In this document: positions 55,255-64,000 of the stretch, one piece after another
Layout: each line of letters begins with the position of its first letter
Position numbering within the stretch: the stretch's first letter is position 1
Origin: Charina bottae
Lineage: Eukaryota; Chordata; Lepidosauria; Squamata; Charinaidae
Length of the DNA stretch: 64,000 bases
Reading direction: 5' to 3'
Assembly: GCA_023362775.1 (NCBI GenBank)
Contig: JALMGJ010000005.1
Location: 89,601,421 to 89,665,420 of the forward strand
The notes under the pieces: generated by a model
Database searches by the model: none
The model's input: only the letters and a program-made list of their open reading frames with translations
Told to the model about the DNA's origin: nothing
Translations under genes and position numbers: made by a program

Positions 55255-55785
55255 GCCAATTTATTTATTTATTTATTTATCAATCAATCAATCAATCAAT
55301 CAAATGTCTATCACCGCCCAGCTCCCTCCACCGGAGGGACTCTGGGCGGTTTACAACAAGATAATAAAAAAAACATAAAATATACATACAATATAAAAAT
55401 ACTAAATGATAAAACATGATAAAAATCCAAGAGGCAAGAATAGTAAAAAGATCTAACTCAATCCGATGTAGGAGAGGGACTCTCTAAGGTATTAGCCATC
55501 CCCAAGAGTGACTATTCCTTCCTTGGCCCCAAGCAAGGTGGCAGAACCAAGTTTTCAGGTTCCTCCGGAAGGTCAGGAGCGAAGGGGCTAATCTCACTTC
55601 TGGGGGCAAGTTGTTCCACAGGGTGGGAGCTACTGCAGAGAAGGCACGCCTCCTGGACCCCGTCAGATGGAACTCTCTTGTAGATGGGGTCTGTAGCATG
55701 CCCTCTCTGCATGATCGGGTGGGATGGGTAGATGTATTGGGGACGAGGCGGTCCCTCGGGTAACCTGGCCCCATGCCATTTCATC
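55255..55785 (-). mobile_element. L2-clade LINE, 5'-truncated
   Basis: The minus-strand frame 55484-55774 reads GPGYPRDRLVPNTSTHPTRS, REFHLTGSRRRAFSAVAPTLW and NNLPPEVRLAPSLLTFRRNL, the C-terminus of the L2 protein. The 3' hairpin (ACCGCCCAGCTCCCTCC...GACTCTGGGCGGTTTACAA) and an (AAAT)n/(TCAA)n tail lie at the left end. Confidence 0.9.
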
Positions 55786-56392
55786 CAATTCCATCCAATT
55801 TCACCTGGAGCCCACGTGATACAAGCCAATATGATACTACGGCTTTGCAGACTGCCTAATATCTTTCAAGGGCAAGACTCAGGACTTTGGAAAAAGTCCA
55901 ACCTGCCAGGTCAATTCAAGGGTAGTCTATTTTAATTCTTTCCTAGCCTCAAAAGTGTTGGTGATACAACTTTAGAAATACTGACTGTCAAAGCAAGCAA
56001 GGGACAACCTCATTCTTCTTCTTTTTCTCTTTGTTCTGCTTTGCCCTGATTGGAACACTGATATTCTTGGACTTCCCCTACTTCCTACAGGAAGAACCAT
56101 TTCCTTCCTTCAGCTAAATAGAGACCTCAGTGAATGTGTGGAGTGGTGTATAAATATGGTAGAAGCAAGAATGGGATGCAGGGATAGAATGATATGGAGA
56201 GGTATAGTGAATGTCAGCTAGATTTAGCTACCTTGCTTTTCTTCTTATCTCAGTAATTTTAACTACAGTAAAGGAAGAGAACTTATGTTTTACTTAATGG
56301 AGAAGGCTTGGTGCCCACTTTGATATCTGAGTGCCCAGGACTTCCAGACACCAATACTAGATTCTTTGTTAGAGATGCTGTCTGTTAAACAA
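55786..56392. other. No gene recognised
   Basis: Starts with a duplicated CATCCAATT motif at the L2 5' breakpoint. Nothing else. Confidence 0.4.
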
Positions 56393-56451
56393 AACAAAAC
56401 AAAACAAAACAAAACAAAACAAAACAAAACAAAACAAAACAAAACAAAACA
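56393..56451 (+). repeat. (AAAAC)n microsatellite
   Basis: About twelve uninterrupted AAAAC/ACAAA pentamers. Confidence 0.97.
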
Positions 56452-57440
56452 CCCACAACTTCCAGAAATGCAGGAAAGTTTTCTGGGAATGAAAAGATTT
56501 AATAGAAATACATTGGCAGTTAAATTCCCACTGGTGCTTGCATTTTAAACTAAAAAGAATATTGGGTACAGTCCATAACACATTTGTAAGGAGGAGATAA
56601 GGATGAACCAGTCTGTGCCAAAATAAGAGACAAAATAAAGAAATGTGATTTTTCTTCTTGTTTGAATTTTTTTCTCCCCAAAAGATTAAGTGTTCGTTTT
56701 CTATCCATCATCAGATGTCATACAAAGCGGTTTAGCTCAGTGAATCACAAAGAGAAATTAGTTTCTTAATTTCTGTAGTGAGCTGAGTACATTCATTTCA
56801 TATTTTTGCTACTTTGGGCAGCTTGTATGAAAAGAACTGGTTGTTTTGCTTAAAAACTGCTGTACTTCGTAAACGCGGCAATTTTACAAAGTGTAAAAAG
56901 AATGCTTAAAGCTGCAATCCTGATAACAATTACTTTATTCAGTTTGGGATCATGTTGAACCATTTTGAAGGGTATTGGTTGACAAAACTCACAAGCAAAA
57001 TAATGGATCCTCTTGTTAAACCATTCAACAAGTCCTCAGAACTTTCAAAAGAACCTTTTCTGAGACTTGTGAAGAAACATCTTCCAAGAATCAGCATGAA
57101 GGCAAATTAAGACTACAGTTCTGTATATGTGCTTTTAAAAGGACTCTCGCAGAGATTCAGATTTCTTCTGCTCAGATAAATTGTTCTAGATCAAAAGCTG
57201 TTGTTCAGAGAATAAGCCAGGTGCTACTATCCATCGTCACATAATCCTGGTTTATTGTTTTGCTCACCTCTCCAACTGAGTATGCATTACAGGGTTAAAC
57301 AGCAGTCAAAGGCAAAGTGAGAACATGTCAAAATGCCCTCTACCTGCTCTGCTGTCTTGACCAAGCTTCTAAGCCATGCGATAACTGGCTGCTCATCTAC
57401 AATGACCTTATTGAAAATGTTCAGTGGTGAGAAAAATATA
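56452..57440. other. No gene or repeat recognised
   Basis: AT-rich intergenic sequence. Confidence 0.4.
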
Positions 57441-57625
57441 TTATTCTGGTTTATACTTGGATGGAAGAGTATCAGGAAATCCCAGGGCTATAGGTCAGAA
57501 CTTGAACTTGAAAAAGCAACCCAGAATAAGGCAATGGCCATCCACTTCCACACTGTTGCCAAGAAAATTATGTTGACACCCATGAGGTCAGCGAGACTTG
57601 GACTCAGTCAAGGAGACTTAGCAAT
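57441..57625 (+). mobile_element. 5S rRNA-derived SINE, 5'-truncated
   Basis: CTGGTTTATACTTGGATGGA then AATCCCAGGGCT resembles 5S rRNA positions following the internal control region (CTGGTTAGTACTTGGATGGG...CCAGGGT). The body GGCAATGGCCATCCACTTCC, TTGCCAAGAAAA and ACACCCATGAGGTCA is shared with the copy at 16275. Confidence 0.7.
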
Positions 57626-57937
57626 CATCCATTTATTACATAGATTGATGCTCCTTTGAACTTTGGCTGTCATTGTGTGGAAAGTACACTTGGCCTGTAA
57701 TTCCCAGGCACAGAAATCAGTATCAAGGGAAATGATATTCCTTCTTCCACCTTCCTCATTATGCCAAGGAACAAGAGTTAGTCCAAAAAAGTAAAAGAAA
57801 TTAAATGTTTGGAATTCCAATTTGTTTAAAGGTCTTATATCCCTTACTTTTTCTTTTCTACAAGTGGGGTTGGTGCCCCAAGAAGAGACAAACTCTTTAT
57901 ATATGATAAACAAAACAAGTTTCTCTAAATGGATAAC

Positions 57938-57939
<2 letters not shown>
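57626..57939. other. No gene recognised
   Basis: No feature supported. Confidence 0.35.
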
Positions 57940-57972
<33 letters not shown>

Positions 57973-58030
57973 ACATTTCTTCACCGCCCATCTCGATAAA
58001 CAACTCTGGGCGGTTTACAAGCAAGTTAAG
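57940..58030 (-). mobile_element. L2 3' tail with (CTAT)n
   Basis: A (CTAT)8 run adjoins TTCTTCACCGCCCATCTCG...CAACTCTGGGCGGTTTACAA, a minus-strand L2 3' hairpin; the microsatellite probably grew from its A/T-rich tail. Confidence 0.8.
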
Positions 58031-58454
58031 AGAATGAAAGGTTAAAATATTGTTTGAAAGTTCATTTTCTTGTTTTATGTCAAGGGGAAATGAGACATGA
58101 ATACATTAAATTAATAAATCAGTTTAAAATAGTGATTGAACCAGAGAAGAGCCTCCCACAGGTGAGTGGAGGGAAGTCCTAAATGTCATTCGTAAAAGCT
58201 GAAGATGTCCAGCAATTTCATCCATTGTCTTACGGAAATGCTAGAGTGGGAAACATTTAATCATGCAGTGTCCACTGTTATCATGGGAGCTCTAACCTTT
58301 GCTGTCAGATGAATAATTTCCCCTGCAGAAGTCATGAAAATTTATTACAGCAGAGGAGAAACAGAGAAAAACTTTCTCAAAAAAGTTTGCAGATACCTGT
58401 ATATTTCACTTTTCACTTTCTTTAGGGTTATTGGACTGGGGCTGCAGAACCTCA

Positions 58455-58525
58455 GGTGGCCACTAGGCAGCAGCAAAGTACCACAAAATCCCTAACTCTT
58501 TGCTACCATCTACTGGTTGTCTGGA
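58455..58525. repeat. Hairpin repeat, second copy
   Basis: GGTGGCCACTAGGCAGCAGC followed by TTTGCTACCATCTACTGGTT forms an imperfect hairpin like that at 4715-4780. Confidence 0.5.
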
Positions 58526-60463
58526 GCTTTGCAACCCAAATGTGGTAAGTTTCCTTCACTTTTCAATATATGCCAGGACAACTGGAAAAAAAGGTGCATT
58601 TCTATTCAGGCTTTTCCCAACATTGTGTTGGACCATTGTGGGGGCTGGGAATTCTAAGAGTTGGGGTCCAAGACATGTGGAAGACACAAGCTGTGGAAGG
58701 CTGATCTTGTAAATGCGTTATTCCAGGGGGAGGGGGGGTTGCATTCATTTTGAAGCACTCCAAAGTCATTCAAGAACAGTTTTTCTTACTTATTTCAAAA
58801 TATCTGAATGGCCTCAGATTCCTTTATAAAATTATGCACTCTTTCTGCCTTCCCTCCATCTGAAACGCTTTACTCCATTCTTGTCATCGCTGGACTGCAG
58901 TCAATCACACAGTGAAACAAGAGATGAAAGATTTCTCCATTTTAAGGAAATAAAAATTAACCAGTGCATGAAGAAAAGGCTCCCTCTGTTGGTGAACGGC
59001 TTCAAAATCCAGTTCTGATGGGGACATTTCATCTTGACAGCAGCAATCTTTAGCAATCTACAATGAAAAGAGTATAAACTTCTCATCTGCTTCAGCAGCC
59101 AAAACATGTAGATGAATGATACATCCCCCATGTATTACCAACAGCATTCTAAGATCCATGGTTTCAGATCCCCTTTCTGGAATGATGGACCACTAGTGAG
59201 ATACCATATGATGGCAGCAAAGGTGTGTGTGAGTCAGTTTCACTTTGGCTATATTGCAGATTTCTTTCTATTCCATTCAGCTTTGACTCTGAACCTTTGG
59301 TCACACTTGATGTTCTAAGCACAACCAGGGAGAAAGTATAAAGAAATTGGATGGGGCAAAGGGAAATCTCTATAATCTCTGGGTCCATGGAACCCAATTG
59401 AGAAACACCATTGTCTAAGAGTGTAGGACTCATCGTTCCCAGAAGTGTAGATAACATTTAGATTGATTCTTGCTTTGGCTAGCATCTATAGATGGTAGCA
59501 CCTGGATGACCTTCTCTGATCTCCAAAACAAACCAGGATTGAACCTGTTACCGAGTTAAACTTCTTTTCTTTTTCAGTATATTAGCCCTAAGTATATATT
59601 TAGAATGAATATATAAAAGGGGAAAAGTTTAATTCATTATTTAAGATGTGAATCATAGTGTTTTGTATGAATACATAATTATGACTTATGTAGCTAGGAA
59701 AAGTGGTAAAATATCAGAATCTTGGATCCCTTTTTATTTTGTTTTTGCTCTGTCATTTTAAAGGGGGTTCCTTTCTTCTTCTTTCTATTTTCCCCTGTTT
59801 TTAGTTGCTTTTGCTTAGGTTTCTCTGTTTATCCATATAGTATTTCCCACAATAGTGCTATCATTTACATATATGGTTGTTTTAAATGTTAGGAATTGTA
59901 GTGGATCTATAAAACTCAACAATTTTAAAAAATCAAACCTGGTTAGAACTTGGGTGGGAGGCCGACAGAAACTCTCATGACTATAGGCTAGCCCAGTGTT
60001 TCTCAACCTTGGCAACTTTAAGAGGTGTTTAAAATTCCAGGGTTTTAAGCCACTACAGGATTATTCCAAAAAAGCCTTGCAGACTTGAAAAGGTGTTAGC
60101 TTTGATGTAGGAACTGAAAAAGAAGATATATGACAGAACATAAGGAGTCACAGCTTAGGAATGACCTTTCTATCTGCAAATCTGATCCTCCCTATTAGTG
60201 ACTCAGAAACCAGGACTCCAGAATTATTATGAAGGTTCAGGTAGATTCACATAGGTGCAAGGAGGCCATTGGAGACACAGGTCAGCTCCAGTGCTTTGAA
60301 CAGAGCTCAGCAACTGACTAGTTCTCAAGGTCAAGTTCTCACCTACATCCTGACAACTGCATATTGATCCAGCTGAAATTTACAGATACCTTGAAAGACA
60401 GCCCTACAAAGAGAATATTACAGTTGTTGTTATCTAAAATACATACAGGGTATGCCCAGTTAT
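58526..60463. other. No gene; two MITE D scraps
   Basis: GGGAATTCTAAGAGTTGGGG near 58645 and CAGTGTTTCTCAACCTTGGC at 59994 are partial family D MITEs. No coding exon is supported. Confidence 0.45.
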
Positions 60464-60798
60464 GGGGCGTGGTGGCTCAGCAGGTAAGATGCCAGGCTTG
60501 TCGATCGGAAGATCACAAGTTCGGAGGTTCAAATCCCTAGCCCTGCGTGATGGAGTGAGCTCCCGCACTCGCCCCAGCTCTTGCCAACCTAGCAATTCGA
60601 AAGCATGCAAATGCAAGTAGATGAATAGGTACCACTTCGGTGGGTAGGTAACAGCGTTCCGCGTGCGTTATGCCGGCCACATGACCTTGGAAGCGTCTTC
60701 GGACAACGCTGGCTCTTCGGCTAAGAAACGGAGATGAGCACCGGCCCCTAGAGTCAGACACGACTGCACAAATGTGCGGGGGGAGCCTTTACCTTTAT
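60464..60798 (+). mobile_element. SINE family 2, full length
   Basis: Head GGGGCGTGGTGGCTCAGCAG, box B GGAGGTTCAAATCC (one change from GGTTCGAATCC), tail TCAGACACGACTGCACAAAT and GTGCGGGGGGAGCC. The target duplication is not clear. Confidence 0.87.
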
Positions 60799-60954
60799 AC
60801 CCCGCCAAGTTTATTCCTCGTTTCTCAAGAGAGAGTCTTAGCTTGGGATTCCAGCAATCTGTGGTCACCACAGATACTGCTGGTTTGAACAGAATCCCCA
60901 GACTGAAAATATTGTCCAACCACATCAAAAGCAAGTTATGCTCTCCAGAGGAGT
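60799..60954. other. No feature
   Basis: Short spacer between two SINEs. Confidence 0.4.
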
Positions 60955-61483
60955 TAAGTGGTTAAGGCAACGGGCTAGAAACCAGGAAACTGAGAGTTCT
61001 AGTCCCGCCTTAGGCAGGAAAGCCGGCTGGGTGACCTTGGGCCAGTCCCTGTGTCTCAGCCCTAGGAAGGAGCCAATGGCAAACCAGGAGACTGAGAGTC
61101 CTAGTCCCACCTTAGGCATGAAAGCCGGCTGGGTGCCCTTGGGCCAGTCCCTCTCTCTCAGCCCTAGGAAGGGGCCAATGGCAAACCAGGAGCCTGAGAG
61201 TTCTAATTCCGCCTTAGGTATGAAAGCCGGCTGGGTGACCTTGGGCCAGTCCCTCTCTCTCAGCCCTAGGAAGGAGCCAATGGGAAACCAGGAGACTGAG
61301 AGTTCTAGTCCCGCCTTAGGCATGAAAGCCGGCTGGGTGACCATGGGCCAGTCACTCACTCTCAGGCCAGCTCACCTCACAGGGTTGCTGTTGTGGGGAA
61401 AATAGGAGGAGGAAGGAGTATTAGGTATGTTTGCCGCCTTGAGTTATTTATAAATAATAAAGGCAGGATATAAAATAAATAAA
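60955..61483 (+). mobile_element. Chimeric SINE with four 102-bp head modules
   Basis: Starts AGTGGTTAAGGCAACGGGCT (box A-like). AAACCAGG begins modules at 60979, 61081, 61183 and 61285, exactly 102 bases apart. The last module runs into the CTCACAGGGTTGCTGTTGTG...AAGGCAGGATATAAAATAAA tail. Because 102 is a multiple of 3, both strands show false open frames with a 34-residue repeat. Confidence 0.88.
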
Positions 61484-62871
61484 TAACATAACAATGGATC
61501 TGAATGAAGTTTCAACTTGCTTACCCTCATCCATCCCACTTCCTCTGCTAAGCATGCACTCATACATTCTTCACCACCTACTTCAGCTTAGATGATGGGA
61601 AGAAAAATTAGAACTGAATATTGGCTGCTGCTCTGATGCATCGATCTAGACATCTGGGCAAGGTTTTATGTACACTATAAAGAAGATGGAAGGCCAAGAG
61701 GGAAGTCTGAAGACTGGTGGAACAGTCAGCAATTAGCAGTCAACTTTCAGGAATTCAAGTTAATGCAAGGGTCATCATTAAGGTCACACTTCCTCAGTAG
61801 AGGTCACACACTAGGGTGGGCAAAGAAGCTTCAGTCTCAAAACTCGGAGCATGCAAAGGGTTTGTGTTTTGTATCAATAAAGTGTTTTGCACCCCAGAAA
61901 CAATGGCATTTGTTGCATTATTACAAAGCCTTTTCTAGCTCTCCCAGTTCAACAGGTGGAGTTGAAGAGACTAAGAAAGCTTGGTTGCTTCATTCCACTT
62001 TTAGAAGCGAGGTCTGTCTTTCCCCTCAAAGCTGCTTCGAAGGGGTGCCAGATTCAAACCTTTGCTAAATAACCTGGATTGTCTGAAACTTCCTGAAACA
62101 AAATTGCCGTAATGAATATTCCCATAAATATTCCAGCAACCAGGTACATAGTTTCAGTTCCTTCTTTCCCGGCATTTGACAAATGGAAGCAGGACAGGCT
62201 GAGCAAAAAGCCTGCAATTTAGTTTCGCATCTCAGCAGCATGGAATGTCTGTGAAATCCACCATGCTTTTCTGGAAGTCACACCCAGTTTCAGGAGCTGG
62301 AGTAAAGGCTGAAGACACGTTCCTGGTTGCTAAACTTGGGAGATACACTTTGCTGCCTTTTCCCTCTGCACTAGTTACCGTAATTATGGGGCTTGGATGA
62401 ATGGCATGTTGGAATGCCAGCCACCAGCTTCGGTGCACACTCGATCAAGTGTAGAGTTAAATAAAGATGATTATTTTTCTAGTTCTAATAGCAGGTTCAT
62501 TCCTCTCCTAAAGGGAACTAATCCTGATTTTTTTTACAGTCCTAGAAGTGATAGTGTTAAGTGATAGGACACATGCATTGCACACCTGAAGTCATAGGTT
62601 GATTTTTTTTTTGGGGGGGGAGGGTGAATCTAGCTAACCTATTCTAGGTTTTATGGAGGTTGGATGTATTCCACCTGTTCCCTGGGTCTTATATTGTGAT
62701 GTTATGGTTTGATTGGTAGATTGTATATTTTTTTCTGTTTTAATCCAAGTTATGGAGAGGAAGTTGTTCGATCACCCAGTGTTGATTGGAACCCTGAAAT
62801 GAAAAGTGTTTGTCTTCAGGGCAGAGAAGACTAGCCAAAGTATACAGTTTGGTTGGTAAAAGCAGTATTTG
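61484..62871. other. No gene or repeat recognised
   Basis: Includes AATAAAG at 61879 and T/G homopolymers at 62603-62622. No feature supported. Confidence 0.4.
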
Positions 62872-63105
62872 GTGATTATTATGTGTCATCAAATCAGTGT
62901 CGACTCTTAGTGACCATATAGATAGATCATCTCCATGATGATCTGTCCCTAATCTGTCCATTCAGGTCTTCCGAAGGGTGAACCCATGACCATTGTAATT
63001 GAGCCTGTCCATCTTACTGCTCGGCATCCTGTTCTTCTGTTTACTTTCACCTTTCCCAGCATTATGGACTTCTCAAGGGAGATGGGTCTTTGCATCCAGT
63101 GATAA
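62872..63105 (-). mobile_element. RTE-clade LINE 3' fragment
   Basis: TTATGTGTCATCAAATCAGT and GTCGACTCTTAGTGACCATA (3' end), then GATGATCTGTCCCTAATCTG and CTTTCCCAGCATTATGGACT (C-terminal coding remnant), match the minus-strand RTE relics at 28200 and 53955. Confidence 0.75.
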
Positions 63106-63237
63106 CAGCACACAAAACTCACCATTCAGGGGACGGAATGTTCTGACATGATCCAGTGAGACAATCTTCCCCAAAGGTCCCACTGGGGGTATCTAGCATT
63201 ATTGAGATGATCCAGTCATTCCAAATGATGTAGCTTG

Positions 63238-63481
63238 ATTTATTTATTTGTTTGTTTGTTTGTTTGTTTGTTTGTTGAATTTCTATAACCGCCCATCTCC
63301 CCCTCAAGGAGGGACTCTGGGCGGTTCACAACACAATATGAACAAAATACAATAAAAACTGTGATAAAAATAGAAATACAATAAATTACAATAAAAATAC
63401 AATAAAATCCAAGAGGCAGATAGTTCTAAAGTGACGTTGACTATGATTAAAATATTTTAAATATCTAAGGTGGCTCTAAGG
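63238..63481 (-). mobile_element. L2-clade LINE 3' end (part 1, interrupted)
   Basis: TTATTTATTTGTTTGTTTGT, then AACCGCCCATCTCCCCCTCA...GGACTCTGGGCGGTTCACAA. The element resumes at 63749 after a hAT insertion. Confidence 0.85.
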
Positions 63482-63740
63482 CAGAGCTTTCCAAACTTTT
63501 CATGTTGGTGACACACTTTTTAGACATGCATCATTTCGCGACACACTCTTACAGTAGGGCACAAGACAGGCACTAGGACCTGCGCAGAATCACAGCAGGT
63601 TTGGAGGCAGCCAGGCACAAGGCAGGCACTAGGACCTGCACGGAATCCTGGCAGGGCTCGGAGGCAGCAGCAGCCGCGACACACCCAGACACTGCAGCCG
63701 ACACACTAACGTGTCCCAACACACAGTTTGGAAAGCTCTG
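63482..63740 (+). mobile_element. Non-autonomous hAT element, subfamily B, copy 4 (nested)
   Basis: 259 bp, CAGAGCTTTCCAAACT to AGTTTGGAAAGCTCTG, target duplication CTCTAAGG (63474-63481 and 63741-63748), inserted inside an L2 3' UTR. Two CAAGG/CAAGACAGGCACT units. Confidence 0.94.
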
Positions 63741-63930
63741 CTCTAAGGGATCAGCCATCCCCAGGCTTGACTGCTTTCCTTTTTGCCCCAGGCGAGATCA
63801 CAGAGCCAGGTTTTTAATTTTTTTCTAAAATCCAGGAGCGAGGGGGCCTGTCTTATCTCTGGTGGGAGGATGTTCCATAGGGCAGGTGCTGCTGCAGAGA
63901 AGGCTCGCCTCCGGGACCCCGTTGGATCTG
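63741..63930 (-). mobile_element. L2-clade LINE (part 2, after the hAT insertion)
   Basis: GGATCAGCCATCCCCAGGCT continues the L2 3' UTR and then the C-terminal coding region on the minus strand (AGAGCCAGGTTTTTAA; GGTGGGAGGATGTTCC; GAAGGCTCGCCTCC). 5'-truncated near 63930. Confidence 0.8.
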
Positions 63931-64000
63931 ATCTGGTTAGTATTTACATTAGAGACTACCAAGACATTTCAGGCTAGACCTGGACGTCGGATATGGACCA

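Noticed and set aside
60925..61405. 144-155 codon frames with a 34-residue repeat
   Set aside because: Produced by the 102-bp SINE modules; no protein family implied.

Overview
This window looks like nuclear DNA from a squamate reptile (lizard or snake). The evidence is the repeat content: a full-length BovB (RTE) LINE, several tRNA-derived SINE families (one sharing its 3' tail with BovB), 5S-rRNA-derived SINEs, L2-clade LINEs ending in (AATA)n-type tails, a Penelope-like retroelement, an L1 remnant, and many short non-autonomous hAT elements. Long microsatellites (AAGG, GATA, CTAT, AAAAC, GGGA) are also frequent. No bacterial or viral operon, tRNA gene, rRNA gene or CRISPR array is present.

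Only one host gene can be supported: the first coding exon of ZCCHC24 on the minus strand (13339-13584, 82 codons, ending at a GT splice donor), inside a CpG island of roughly 13085-14300. Bases 1-13338 would then be intron 1 (minus strand), and everything right of about 14300 lies upstream of the gene. The zinc-knuckle exons of ZCCHC24 are not in the window. Almost every other open reading frame is a transposon fragment, a microsatellite translation or chance.

Layout. 1-13 kb: intron with hAT elements, L2 pieces and SINEs. 13-14.3 kb: promoter and exon. 14.3-24.3 kb: L2 fragment, 5S SINE, two adjacent hAT elements, a palindromic MITE and its inverted copy, and two chimeric SINEs. 25.3-31.9 kb: a 159-bp direct repeat exactly 1 kb apart, a SINE, two decayed LINEs, and a 370-bp near-identical inverted duplication around a Tigger-like MITE. 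32.6-38.5 kb: L1 inserted into a SINE, a solo LTR, and long tetranucleotide arrays. 39.8-44.1 kb: an L2 reverse-transcriptase fragment, a 41-bp minisatellite, and the Penelope-like element with inverted arms and hammerhead-ribozyme-like motifs. 46.5-54.1 kb: SINE, two hAT elements, and full-length BovB with a single in-frame stop. 55-64 kb: L2 pieces, SINEs, a SINE with four tandem 102-bp modules, and a hAT element nested in an L2.

The most interesting material is mobile-element biology: (1) seven copies of a two-subfamily hAT MITE, all with 8-bp target duplications of Buster-like pattern; (2) a recent Penelope-like insertion with an intact RT-fragment/GIY-YIG reading frame, 350-bp inverted arms and a hammerhead motif; (3) SINEs built of 2, 2+ and 4 in-phase 102-bp modules whose junction sits at a shared AAACCA, with a tail from a different SINE type; (4) a large inverted duplication. 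Coordinates of repeat edges without target duplications are approximate, and all family names come from recognition, not from database searches.
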